The position numbers and the translations under genes were made by a program. The notes beneath the pieces are model-generated. The model was not told the DNA's origin. It ran no database searches and saw only the letters and a list, made by a program, of their open reading frames with translations. A DNA stretch of 64,000 nucleotides from Topomyia yanbarensis. Taxonomy: Eukaryota; Arthropoda; Insecta; Diptera; Culicidae. Positions 1 to 10,540 of the stretch are shown piece by piece. Every line of letters starts with the position of its first letter. Within the stretch, counting starts at the first letter, position 1. Where the stretch lies: positions 162,264,080 through 162,328,079 of the forward strand of contig NC_080670.1 in NCBI RefSeq assembly GCF_030247195.1, given 5' to 3'.

Positions 1-446
1 AGACATTATTTACCAAACTCTGAATTTCTAACAAACAATTTGGTTTCAAAAACATTTAAATATGGCTTTAAATAATTTTGAATTATTTGTTACAAAAATG
101 TTACACCTAACGAATGGCTAACATTTTTCTCGTTGTTTCATATAGTTTCGTAGTAGGTAGGGGAAACTGGTCGGTTGCCGTCACTGGTCGGTTGTCGACA
201 ATTGATTCGTAGGTTCTGTACTACACCCAAAATATTTGTTGAACAAGTGAAAACCTGCTTAAAAGTTTTTTGATCATTTGCTGAGTGTTATAGAAAGAAG
301 CATATCGATCGAAAAAGTATGCCCATAGAATATTTACGAAGTGAATTAATTTTTATTGTGGTTCAAAAATTGAATGCCACTGACACGTTCGCCACAATTG
401 TTTTTATTTATTTTACCCCATTTTTGTGGCAAATGCTTAATTCTCT

Positions 447-560
447 CTAACCTAATCAATATGGGTATTTTCGGAACAGGCTTTACGAGTAGATACCAGA
501 GATCGATTTTGGACGCAATTCTGAAAACAAAGATGGCAACTTCTGGTGAACCGTTTTTGA
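447..560 (-). repeat. single unit of the 116-bp dispersed repeat family
   Basis: This stretch is a diverged, reverse-oriented copy of the unit tandemly repeated at 3226-3850. It has the same sequence of landmarks: the 'atgggtattttcgga' block, the 'agtagataccag' block and the 'aagatggcaacttctgg' block. Open frames across it are by-products of the repeat and carry no recognisable protein. Confidence 0.6.
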
Positions 561-1149
561 TAATTTACATGGGAAAAGCCCAAGGGTCGTGTTTTCACCG
601 CTGGGTAGCACTGTATACACCAAATTGTCACGACCAGAGAGACAAGGGGCCATTCATAAACCACGTAGACCAAAATTTGAGAATTTGATTGCATTGCTTG
701 AAAATATCCCATCACGGTATTACACTTTAATGAAAGCAACAGGAGCACGTCTTACCTGTGAGGCGATCGTAAGTAAAAAGATGGCCGGTCGAGGTTGCTG
801 CAATCAATGAGCCCTTTGGCTCGTCGTTGCTAACGCTGGTGTGCGTATACGAGCAATGCATTAATGGCTCAAAAAATCGTGTTGCTCAAGGCATTTAGCT
901 GAATACAATGCGATCGTCCCGATCTGCCATGCCAAGCTTTGTAGCGGTAATATTTTATGCTGGCGGCCATTTTGTTTTAGTCTTACGATTGATTATATGC
1001 AATTATGCGATGTTATTACGTTAGAACAAAAGGAAAACTATTTGTTTTGTGATTTGAATATAATGTGGTTGTCCCGAACCGTCATGCCTAGTTTTCATTG
1101 CGGCAAGGTATTTTTGCTGATATTTATGCGCGAGCTTTTTTATTCAATT
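561..1149. other. unassigned stretch
   Basis: No gene is recognised. Near 645-680 the sequence resembles one end of the 'GGGGCC-TTCATAAA' type of mosquito MITE, but a matching partner end close by could not be fixed. Open frames here are short and overlap on both strands. Confidence 0.3.
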
Positions 1150-1993
1150 GCGCCGTTTATTTACCACGTGGACAAAAAACCCCACTTTTATGAACCCTTA
1201 AACCTTATGAAAATCGTTCAAATCTCAACGATTTATGATATTTTATATTTACATTTTAAAGATTCATCACAAATAACCTTTGAATTCTTGAATTGGTTCG
1301 TAATTTCAACCTCTAGCTATGAAATCCAAAATTAATGTGATTAGACCATGTTACAGATGATTGCATCAAGTGTTTTAGGGTAGACGAGCCCTTATTCATC
1401 TCATTAAACAGGATATCACACTATTTCGTTGATAACTCGACTTAGAGTTAGTGGATTGCGCTTAAATAGGTATCATCATCTTTGCTTCGTTCCTAAGAAG
1501 CAGTACAGTTTAAAAAATTTTCCTGGGAAATGTAAAATACTCGCGTTTGAGCGAAGCCAAAAGTCGAGCACAACGTACCCTTGTTCATCCTACCATTTGA
1601 GCTAATGCGTTGAATAGAGATAGCAGATACTACTCTAACTAATGTGTTCAAATGGGTGAGATGAATAGAGGTGCTAAGATGAATTAGGGAGCAGTGACCC
1701 TAGATAAAAAATTCTGATTCTTTTTCGTGCGAGTTCTTATGATTTTTTCGATAATAGTGATGCACACGCATATACTTTGCTGTTATAAGCACTTGGACTA
1801 TTTAAAAATCTTGAAAAAATTGAATATAACCGCTCACACCAATGACAATACAAATTTGTTTCATTTTTATATAAAAGACAAAAATATGACGACGTGGACA
1901 TTACCCATACCCCCACCCCCTTCCCAATGGACAAGCATGGACTTTCTCGTGGCCTCTACCCTTTCCTAAATTGTCCACGTGGTATATGGAGGG
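1150..1993. mobile_element. candidate MITE with CCACGTGGACA-type ends
   Basis: The left end near 1152-1178 and the right end near 1966-1992 are imperfect inverted repeats sharing the core TACCACGTGGACAA. The right end runs into a GGGCCC block. The 0.84-kb interior has no transposase-like frame, so a non-autonomous element is the simplest reading. The two ends could instead belong to different solo fragments of the same family. Confidence 0.4.
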
Positions 1994-2670
1994 CCCTTAA
2001 GGCGATTTTTGCGAAATATAATATATGCATGCGGCTGCTGAGTTTTTTCTTTGCAGGCTACAAAGCAGCCATTTTTCATGACAGGCGACCAAGCAGCAAT
2101 TTTGCTAGTATGAAAAGGCACGTGGTTTATACGCTTTCACAATTCTTTTTTTCTTTCGAGTCGCCATATTGTTTTGGGAAGCCTTTCAGTTTACACGCTT
2201 TCACTCTTTCCTTGCTTGATTTAACCGCGTGGGGGATTCTAACTGGATTCTTTTTACAATAACCGGCAGGATCGCCAATGTAAGAATTTGATTTTGCCAA
2301 TGCTCATTCTCCTATTAAATTTATTCTATATCATTTTCACATCAATTTGAGAACACGCTTGTTGGAATTATTATTTTTTTTTATTTGTGATCATTTATCA
2401 TTATTCCCGAAAATGTGGTGGGGGAGCGGAGTTACCCTTTAGACTCCCCCTCCTTCCCTCTGGCTACGTGCCAGCGTGGACTTAAGTCTGATTTGTCCTA
2501 ATCTTTAGTTAAAATATAGGTTGCCTGAAACTCACTCAATTGCAATGAATGCGATCCGCCAGTGCAATAGTAGTACGTAATACTCGCACCAGTTTTTCAC
2601 ATATATTGTGCATCTAATGAAGACTGATGTTCAAAATGCCTTTGATGGTAGTTGAAATGAATAAATTTCC
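1994..2670. other. unassigned AT-rich stretch
   Basis: No gene, RNA or repeat structure is recognised here. The sequence is AT-rich intergenic or intronic DNA. Confidence 0.3.
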
Positions 2671-2674
2671 TTTT

Positions 2675-4262
2675 TTTAATGCAAAAGACTTAGATGTTTT
2701 TCTGAAAAAAATTCTAAGTCCTTTGAAATGCAAAGAACTTAGAAGAATTTTGGCAGTTTATTTTTTGCGTGGATTTCGAAATTAACACGGTTTTTTTTCA
2801 AAAACATATTCTAAGTCCTTTTGAATGCAAAGGACTTAGAAGATTTTCAGAAAGCTGGAAGACGTGGGTTCAATATGGATATTTTCGGAATGGTCTTGAA
2901 GTAGGTACCAGAAATTGATTTTGACGCCATTTTTAAATCTAAGATAGCGACTTCCGGTTTAGCGAAATTCGCTATAACCCAATCAGTATGGGATGTACAA
3001 ATAGCTTTAATTAAGCAGTTGAATTTACTTGAATTTTAGCAATGTGTTTAATTTGAATCAATTAAAACCACCAACTCATATTACATACATCTCTTTCTTC
3101 TCTCATTTCCATTCTCACCGCACTTTTCAGGATGCACACATAAAAATATTTTACATTTCGCTGGTTTATGATTAGATCTTATATTCGAGGATGTTTTGGA
3201 TGATCGCCCAGATTTTCCATTCAGGAATTTCGGTTAACCGGAAGTCGCCATCTAGAATTTCAAAATGACGTCAAACATCGACATTTGTCTCCTGCTCGTC
3301 AAAAACCATTCCGAAAATATTCATATTGGTTAAGTTGTAGAGAATCTCGCTAAGCCGGAAATCACCATCTTGGATTTCAAAATGGCTTCCAAAATCAATT
3401 TTTCATGGACAACCTTGAGCTGAAGATGCTGATTTATTTATTTATTTATTCCTGGCACCTGCTCGTTAACACCTTTCCGAAAATACCTATATTGATTGGG
3501 TTACAGCGAATTTCGCTAAACCAGAAGTTGCCATCTTGGATTTCATAATAGCGTCAAATATCAATTTCTGGCACCTACTCTTCAAGACCATTCCGTAAAT
3601 ACACATATTTATTGGGTTATAACGAATTTCGCCAAACCGGAAGTCGCCCTTTTGGATTTCAAAATGCCGTCAAACATACATTTCTGGCACCTACTCGTCA
3701 AGACTATTCCGACAATACCCATATTGCATGGGTTGTAGAGAATTTCGCTAAACCGGAAGTCGCCATCTTGGATTTCAAAATGACACCAAAAATCAATTTC
3801 TGGCACCTACTCGTCAAGACCATTCAGAAAATATCCATATTGTTGAGGGCGGGATATAAGGAGTCCAGACCCGTCTCTTCCATCTTTCCGAAAATCTTCT
3901 AAGTCTGTTGCATTCAAAAGGACTAGGCATATTTTTTTTGCAAAAATCGAGATAATTGCGAAATCCGCGCAAAAAAACTGCCAAAATTCTTCTAAGTTCT
4001 TTGGATTTAAAAGAACTCAGCATTTTTGTAGGAAAAAGCCTAAGTCTTTTGCATTCAAAAGGACTTATTTTTGCAAAAACCGTATTAATTGCGAAATCCG
4101 TGCAAAAAAAACAAACTTTTAAAAATATTCTCGTGTTGAGAGTTTTTTAGGCGAACTTTCGAATTAACGCGGTTTTTACGAGGATTTTCGAATTAACGCG
4201 GCTTTTTACGCGGATTTTCCAATTAACGCGGTACGTATCCCCCGCGTAAAAAAAACTGAGTG
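2675..4262. mobile_element. foldback-like composite element carrying 116-bp repeats
   Basis: The left arm (about 2675-2880) and right arm (about 3850-4085) are inverted copies of each other, both built around 'gacttagaagattttc' and 'gaacttagaagaatttt' blocks. Between them lie one reverse-oriented 116-bp unit (about 2880-3000), a unique spacer, and a forward tandem array of the same unit (3226-3850). To the right of the arm, 4145-4262 holds about three 30-bp 'ttaacgcgg...ggattttc' units and ends in GCGTAAAAAAAACTGAGTGT, the same terminus as the 92-bp MITE at 46466-46557. No matching terminus is seen on the left, so the left end is probably lost. There is no transposase frame. Confidence 0.6.
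3226..3850 (+). repeat. 116-bp tandem repeat array
   Basis: Successive 'ttcc' landmarks at 3475, 3591 and 3707, with the corresponding 'ttca' at 3823, give a constant period of 116 bp. Each unit contains 'TTCGCTAAACCGGAAGTCGC', an 'atcttggatttcaaaatg' block, a 'ctggcacctactcgtcaag' block and a 'cattccgaaaatacccatat' block. The first two units are irregular and separated by an insertion containing a (TTTA)n run near 3433. Reverse or diverged single units occur at 447-560, about 2880-3000 and 50830-51250. An overlapping 65-96 codon open frame is periodic and is not taken as a gene. Confidence 0.85.
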
Positions 4263-5206
4263 TAATACATTTTCATTATACATGACATGACAACTATATA
4301 CAAGAAATCAATATTCGAGTTCTAAAATTTTGTAAAAGAAAAGACCGATCAAATCGATAACTTGAACCAGTAATCAGCGGTTTGAGTTTGGTCGTCTTGA
4401 TCAGCTGGTAGGAGAAACAGGATAATGTTCGTATAATGTATAGGAAGGATGCCCATATGATCTAAACACCAAAAATGGTTTGGTTAAAATCTCGATGTTT
4501 CATGCATTTTAAAGTTGTCATCCCAAATTCAAATTCGATTTCTTAGAATTTTTTAGTTCCTTCTTCTATGGGAATTTCATGTGACCGGACGATTAACAGT
4601 TTATATTTTCGGAACCATACAACGGATCCGTACGAAATTTTGTAGCAGGAAAACATACCTTTAATTTGAGGCATTTGTGATAATCGGCCAAACCATAACC
4701 GAGAAACTGATAATAGCAAAAATAACCCGAGAATAGTGAAAAACTGTATTTGAGCGCAATGAAAACTTGAATGCCCTATTTATCATGCAACTGCGCGCAT
4801 CAATTAACAACCATCCTACCAGATGCGAGTCCACCCAGTGCAACGAAAATCGTGCGCGTCGTGCTCCAATATGGCGTTTGTATTTGACGTTCCCATTCCG
4901 AGCCACTAGAGTGAAAGAGAGAGCTTTTTGATTTGCGTTTGTGCTGATCGAATATTTTCTTTCTCGCTCATTGAGTGTGCGTATTTTATCAGTTTTGCAT
5001 AGTCACCGCGCGGATGCACTGCGTTTTTTTTGTTCTTCGCTTTCCTAGTAAGGAAAAAATTTTTCAGCTGTCCAGGCTGTGTTTAATCGGTTTTGTTACG
5101 GCTCGGCTACGGATATTCCCCCACGCAAAAGTTAATTTCGCGTTCTATCGCACGGTGATGTCTTTCTAGCCGTAATTTTCATTAAAAAAAAATAGCGGTG
5201 AAAAAA
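4263..5206. other. unassigned stretch
   Basis: No gene is recognised. From about 4880 the base composition becomes slightly more CpG-rich and leader-like, running up to the small ATG frame at 5207. No core promoter with correct Inr-DPE spacing was found. Confidence 0.25.
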
Positions 5207-5314
5207 ATGGAGCTGGACGATGTCGAAGATATCCGCTACGGAAGAATAATGGATTTTTGTGAATTGGTAACAAAATTTAGGCCTGCAATGATTATATCTG
5301 GTGTTAGTGATTAG
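5207..5314 (+). other. small 35-codon ORF, possible first coding exon
   Basis: The ATG sits in a favourable context (GTGAAAAAAATGG). The frame begins MELDDVEDIRYGRIMDFCEL and stops at TAG. A possible splice donor (TTG|GTAACA) lies after codon 20. The peptide is not recognised. With no homology available this may be a chance ORF, an exon of an unseen gene or part of a decayed transposon. Confidence 0.15.
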
Positions 5315-5918
5315 TTGGACATTGTCGGATCAATCGACCGTGCATTTACGCTAGGTGCGTCAAGTGATTTAATCAGTAATCAAATCTGCAGAAGAATATA
5401 ATTTTGCGTTGTGTGCCCGTTTCCCCGTTACGAGAGTAGCTACTTTTTCTGCAAACATCAATTGGAAGTAAAATGAACGAACTGTTTATTTTGTAGTACG
5501 TCTCTTGGTTCAGGTTAAGTTGGTCGATCTTAATTCCTCAGAAACCTGAACAATTACGTTACCGTCATAAATTACGAAAGTCAGCAGATCGTTAAAACTT
5601 TAAGAAGTATTATTCCGAAGTGTCTCGCACAAATTAAACCTTAACCAATTTGATCGGCGAATATGCACTAATTCGCAGCATCGCTGTATATACTTTGTAA
5701 ACAAAACATTTTATATCAGAACATCACCATTCATTTGAACAAACCACTGAGTCTGCAGCAACGACATACAGTTGAAGCTGATAACCTGGGAGATAACATG
5801 GTCGATGAAGTATTCTCGAAGAACAGGCACTACCTGTACATTACATGTTGCAATGGAGGTATAGTACAACGTCTTCAACAATGTTTACATCGTCTTTATC
5901 AGCTACATGTCTGTAAAC

Positions 5919-5972
5919 GTAAGGAATCACTAATCTCAATATTTCATAATTATACATCTAAGTTTTTTTTAG
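5919..5972 (+). other. candidate 54-nt GT-AG intron
   Basis: A GTAAGG donor at 5919 and a pyrimidine-tract TTTTTTTTAG acceptor ending at 5972 define a 54-nt intron of typical dipteran size. Another GTGAGT donor follows at about 6068, which would bound a roughly 95-nt internal exon. Flanking frames are short and unrecognised, so this could be a non-coding transcript or chance. Confidence 0.2.
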
Positions 5973-6698
5973 GAATTGAACCAAGAATTGAAAGCTGATT
6001 GAAATGAAGAGCTATGTACTACCATTTCAAATGCAGACCTATGTACTGACATACATCGTGTCGCTGGAGTGAGTACTTTATTTTTTATTTGCCTAATTTT
6101 ATATTGCACATCTAGTGATAAAATCAATACTTTATTGTTCAAAAATAAGTAATTTGTGATACATTAAACCGACCATTAACAGATGAAAATGATAAAAGTA
6201 TGTAAAATCGCGTAATTCCCCCAATTCTAACCATTATCTATTGTACGGTTTGCTGGACAAGTTTAGCTAGTTCTATTGTGTATTATTGTACTGTGATGGC
6301 GGATGGTATTTACAATGCGTTGAGAGCAAGCCAGATCATCAAGTGTGTTCCAAAAGCGAGCATCCCGGAAAATCCGTCCGAATCTAGCTCCTGTATGAAA
6401 ATAAGTAATTGTAATTTGTTTATTGAGGGTTTTAACCAGATGGTCATTCACCCGTACATATGAAACTATGTATCCATCTCAGGAATTTAATGTACCTTAA
6501 GCCTAACCTACAATTGCTATGCTTATTTTTAATCTTGGGTTTCATTAGATAACTATGGTATAATTTATATAATTTAACAAGGAGAAACATAGTTACATAG
6601 CGTAATAATTTGTAATTGTATTTGTAATTTATTGGCTCACGATACCCTGTAGCTTACATTTGTACACTTCATGTCAGATCAAGGAAAAAACTATACTA
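5973..6698. other. unassigned stretch
   Basis: Nothing recognised beyond the weak exon signal at the left edge. AT-rich, with short frames on both strands. Confidence 0.25.
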
Positions 6699-6699
6699 T

Positions 6700-7114
6700 G
6701 ACACATTCTTTCGTGACGTTCACAACGATTTGACGAATCTTCATTCGACAAATATGTTATAACTTTATCAAATGAACGCCTACAGCAAAACTTATAACAG
6801 ATTCGGAAAGTAGACAAAATTTCACGAAATATTCACTCAACATAAACTGAATATACTGGAATTTGATGATTTGACTTTTATTGAAATGCGTTGAAAGTTC
6901 TAATTTGTGACGCGTCTAACGTCACGTTACATTCTCGGTTATAAAACAATCTTCTTCTAGTATATTCAGTTTATGTCGTTTGAATCTTTCGTGAAATTTT
7001 GTCCACTTTCTGAATCTGTAATAAGTTTTTATGTAGGCGTTCATTTGATAAAGTTATAATATATTTGTCGAATGAAGATTCGTCAAATCGTTGTAACGTC
7101 ACGAAAAAATGTGC
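6700..7114. mobile_element. MITE with about 155-bp terminal inverted repeats
   Basis: The arm 6700-6858 and the arm 6960-7114 are near-perfect reverse complements. They share 'tttcgtgacgtt', 'caacgatttgacgaatcttc' and 'aaatgaacgcctaca' blocks, and the arms end at 'aaactgaatatact'. The 100-bp centre has no coding potential. The terminus resembles CACATTCTTTCGTGACG. A target duplication could not be fixed with certainty. Confidence 0.8.
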
Positions 7115-7454
7115 CCCATGCAGTTATATTAAGGTGCTATAGAGTTACTACTGCTTATTTCTATTAGTCTAGTCTAGTCTACACATGCACAGCGAATACA
7201 TGTAGGGATCCTGCACTGATAACACTCCAAACGTTAATTCTATTTGTTTCAAACCACTTAAAATCCATATGAAGAAGAAATGCTAATGTTATCTCGCGCA
7301 CACATACCTTCTATGTGTAAACTGTATAAACTATGTATGCACAAACAAAGTTATATGTGCGTATTGTTATAGAATCGGGTTTTATGCACCTTATAGTTAT
7401 GAAATGTAAGATTAAGATTTCTTGTAAATACACACATTCCAAATTTAGTCGTCA
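7115..7454. other. unassigned stretch
   Basis: AT-rich sequence between the MITE and the 5' end of the non-LTR element. Nothing recognised. Confidence 0.3.
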
Positions 7455-7493
7455 ATAAGTGTGGACGTGTTTTGCATTCGCTCCCGGTATCGC

Positions 7494-7573
7494 GCGCTAA
7501 AGTTTGTTTAATTTCAATTTGACCAAGCGCCTCGTGCTAAAGTTTGTTTTGTTTCAAGTGACCGAATTTTAAA
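7494..7573 (+). repeat. 40-bp tandem duplication in the element 5' leader
   Basis: Two adjacent copies of a 'cgctaaagtttgtttt...tttcaa-tgacc' unit sit 40 bp apart just upstream of the ORF1 ATG. Short tandem repeats in 5' leaders are common in non-LTR elements, where each unit may carry internal promoter activity. Confidence 0.6.
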
Positions 7574-7585
7574 AAAGTGCGAACG

Positions 7586-7599
7586 ATGGACGCCTCTGA
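7586..7599 (+). pseudogene. ORF1 first codons, cut off by the foldback insertion
   Basis: ATG GAC GCC TCT starts here. After GCCTCTGA the sequence enters the foldback terminus (GGAATTCCACGA). The same hexamer CCTCTG reappears at 9828-9833 on the far side. Reading ATG GAC G at 7586-7592 directly into CCTCTG at 9828 continues in frame into the PHD-like cysteines, which is why this ATG is taken as the ORF1 start. Confidence 0.7.
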
Positions 7600-9826
7600 G
7601 GAATTCCACGAAGATCCGTCCGAAAATCTTTAAAATCGTGACCGACCATCTTAGATTCCGATGAAACTTTACACATTTCACCGGCATGGAAGACTAAATA
7701 TTTTCCACAGGTAATAAGATTATTTTGACTCAAGAGAAACTTATCAAAAGGGCGTAAGCGTTCCCACGTGTATGAATTTCAAATTTTTATTGTTCGATTA
7801 CCGTATTTTATACAGCAAAACTATCTGAGAATGAGTTACAGGGAATGAATACTTCTATCCGAAAAAAATATATACTGAAAAAAATGTTGTCATTTTTCAA
7901 CAAAATAAAAATTTCTGTTAAAAAATTAAATTGCGAAAAAACCCATTTTTCAAAAATTTTATATTTTGTCAACAAAAATCTAAAGAGAAAGGAAACATTT
8001 TGAAGGTGATTGCATGATGGAGAAAAAATCGGTAAAAAAGTTTTTCTAACAATAACTTCAAACATGTTTTTACATTTCCTACTAATTGACATACAAAACT
8101 GTAATTTTATTACAGAATATAATTATAAGCATAATTTAAAATCAAAATACATTTAACAAAAATCTTCCAAAATGTGATAGTTTTCGAGATATTTGGAATT
8201 TTGCTCCATCAAAAACAATTAATTCGCGTAATTATGCTCTTTTTAAAAGTTATTCGCGTTACCCAATCATAAAATCTCAAAAATCTAATGTTTATCGTTT
8301 TAAAAACGTAAATGCAACTTTTTCAGTGTATTTGGATCATGGAGAAGCTTTCAATAAAAAAGTTTTCCAACAACAACTTTTGACATATTTTTATAATTTA
8401 TACTATTTGCAGTCAAAAATACAATTTTCTTTTTGAATATAGTTCTATACGCCATTTTAAATCGAAATGCTCATAACAAAAAATTTCTGAAATGTAGTAG
8501 TTCTCGAGATATTTTAACTTTTGTTTTAACAACACAATTATTTTGTTTTATTACGGCCTTTTCATAAGTTATTCGCGTTTCTCCATCAACAATAATAGGT
8601 TTTTAAAAAGGCCCATAACCTTTCCTGCAATTTTTTCTTTGACATCAAGGCGATATTGTAAATCTTTTGAAAGTTACATGAAAGCAACCAAAATATGATT
8701 CAACTATATAGTTTAATCATCAGACCCTATGGTTAAATAATATTTTGGTTACTTTCATGTAGCTTTCAAATGGTTTACAATATTGCCTTGATGTCAAAGG
8801 AAAAGTTGTAGGAAAGTTGATGGGCCTTTTGAAAAACCTATTATTATTGATAGAGAAACGCGAATAACTTATGAAAAGGTCGTAATAAAACAAAATAATT
8901 GTGTTGTTAAAACAAACGCTAAAATATCTCGAGAAATATTACATTTCAGAAAATTTTTGTTATGAGCATTTCGATTTAAAAAGGCGTTTAGAATCATATT
9001 CAAAAAGAAAATTGTATTTTTGACCGCAAATAGTATGAATTATAAAAATATGTCAAAAGTTGTTGCTAAGAAAACTTTTTTATTGAAAGCTTCTCCATGC
9101 TCCAAATACACTGAAAAATTTGCTTTTACGTCTTTAAAACGATAAACATTAGATTTTTGACATTTTATGATGGGGTAACGCGAATAACTTTTGAAAAGAG
9201 CATAATTACAGGAATTAATTGTTTTTGATGGAGCAAAATTCCAAATATCTCGAAAACTATCGGATGTTGGAAGATTTTTGTTAAATACATTTTGATTTTA
9301 AATGATTCTTAGAATTATATTCAGTGATAAAATTACAATTTTGTATGTCAATTAGTATGAAATTTTAAAACATGTATGAAGTTAATGTTCGAAAAACTTT
9401 TTTACCGATAAGTTCTCCATCATGCAATCACATTCAAAATGTTTCTTTTCTCTTTAGGTTTTCGTAGACAAAATAGAAAAATTAAAAAATGGGGTTTTTC
9501 GCAATTTAAATTTTTAACATAAATTTTTGTTTTTTTGAAAAATGACAACATTTTTTTCAGTGTATATTTTTTTTGGATAGAAGTATTTATACCCTGTAAC
9601 TCGTTCTCAGATAGTTTTGCTGTATAAAATACAGTGAACGAACAAAAAAAAATTGAAATATCTACACGTAGAAACGTTTACGCTCTTTTGAAAAATTGCT
9701 CTTGCATCAAAATATTCTAATTGCCAGAGAATATCATGGAGATTCATACACCGAACACACCTGCAAAGTTTCGTTGGAATCTACGATGGTCATATTTTGC
9801 GGTCGGCCGGTTTCTCATGGAATCCC
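7600..9826. mobile_element. 2.2-kb foldback (long inverted repeat) element
   Basis: Two arms of about 1.1 kb (about 7600-8694 and about 8738-9826) are reverse complements around a roughly 45-nt loop. Identity is highest near the centre and lower at the outer ends, but outer blocks still pair, for example 'GGAATTCCACGA' with the complement of 'TCATGGAATCCC', and 'agattccgatgaaacttt' with its partner at about 9773-9790. The flanking direct repeat CCTCTG (7593-7598 and 9828-9833, possibly 8 bp with end mismatches) is taken as the target-site duplication. Each arm contains two diverged tandem units of about 322 bp. No transposase is encoded. If transcribed it would form a long hairpin RNA. Confidence 0.85.
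7990..8650. repeat. two diverged 322-bp tandem units inside the foldback arm
   Basis: The block 'atggagaa...aaaaaagtttt' occurs at 8017 and again at 8339, an offset of 322 bp, and later landmarks ('tcgagatatttt', 'ttattcgcgtt') recur in the same order in both units. The mirror-image arm carries the same pair. An ancestral duplication therefore preceded or accompanied formation of the palindrome. Confidence 0.65.
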
Positions 9827-9827
9827 T

Positions 9828-10540
9828 CCTCTGCGGATTCGATTCTGTGGACGTGTGTTGGATGCCCAAGGAAGTATCATGCAGGCCTCATTGGAGTTAC
9901 CGTGCAGCGGGGATCACTAAGGAGAAAGGACAGGAGATTGGTTGATGTCAACTCGTATATACTGCCATGCTGCGACTCGTGTCAGGAACTACTACATGGG
10001 AAAATTGATTTCAACGGACTCGCCGAGCAGAAAAAAACTTCTGGAAAAACAAATACGGGAGAATACTGAAGTGATTCATCAACTAACATTTCAGAAAAAC
10101 AAGCCGGACGTAGTACATGAGGCGCTCGAAGGCCTAGAAATACTGCTCACCACTGTTAAACAAGAATTGATTGCAATCAACAAAAATAGTAGTCTAGCCG
10201 GCAGTGTTATTGCAATAAAAAACCTCGTTACCTCTCTGATTGACACAGCAATTAAGTCAACATCAGATAGTGTATACGAATCATTAAAAACAGTTACTTC
10301 GGAATTATCCGCTGATTTGCGTGACATGAACGCGGAAATAAGTCAGCTTAGTCAGCTGTCTTTAGACACAGCCAACAGCAATCCTATGAACCCAAATTCC
10401 ACCCTAGGATACGAGATTCTCGACGAGTTGAAGTCGGTTTCAGCTGCCCTCAATGAAAACAAAAGCACCAGGCAACTACAGTCGTCACATGAATCAACGT
10501 TGCTGCCAGAAATTCTCAACGAAGTCAAATCGATGTCAGC
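9828..10540 (+). pseudogene. non-LTR ORF1, PHD-like finger and following region
   Basis: The frame from 9830 to 10069 reads through WTCVGCPRKYHAG and, after a basic stretch, YILPCCDSCQELL, spacing typical of a PHD-like zinc finger in retrotransposon ORF1 proteins. The cysteine expected in the YHAxC position reads as leucine (HAGLIGV), so the finger is probably damaged. The coding then shifts by one frame near the A-run at 10030-10036. It continues from about 10038 as a polar, helix-prone region (EKQIRENTEVIHQLTF, EGLEILLTTVKQELIAINK) until the next insertion. In PHD-bearing ORF1 proteins this module is thought to bind nucleic acid or chromatin. Here the frameshift and the insertions make it non-functional. 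Confidence 0.65.

Noticed and set aside
3612..3902. 96-codon frame in the 116-bp array as a gene
   Set aside because: The peptide is periodic with the repeat and changes frame between units.
7600..9826. CRISPR-like or palindromic regulatory array
   Set aside because: One long inverted duplication with target duplication, not spaced short direct repeats; the context is eukaryotic.
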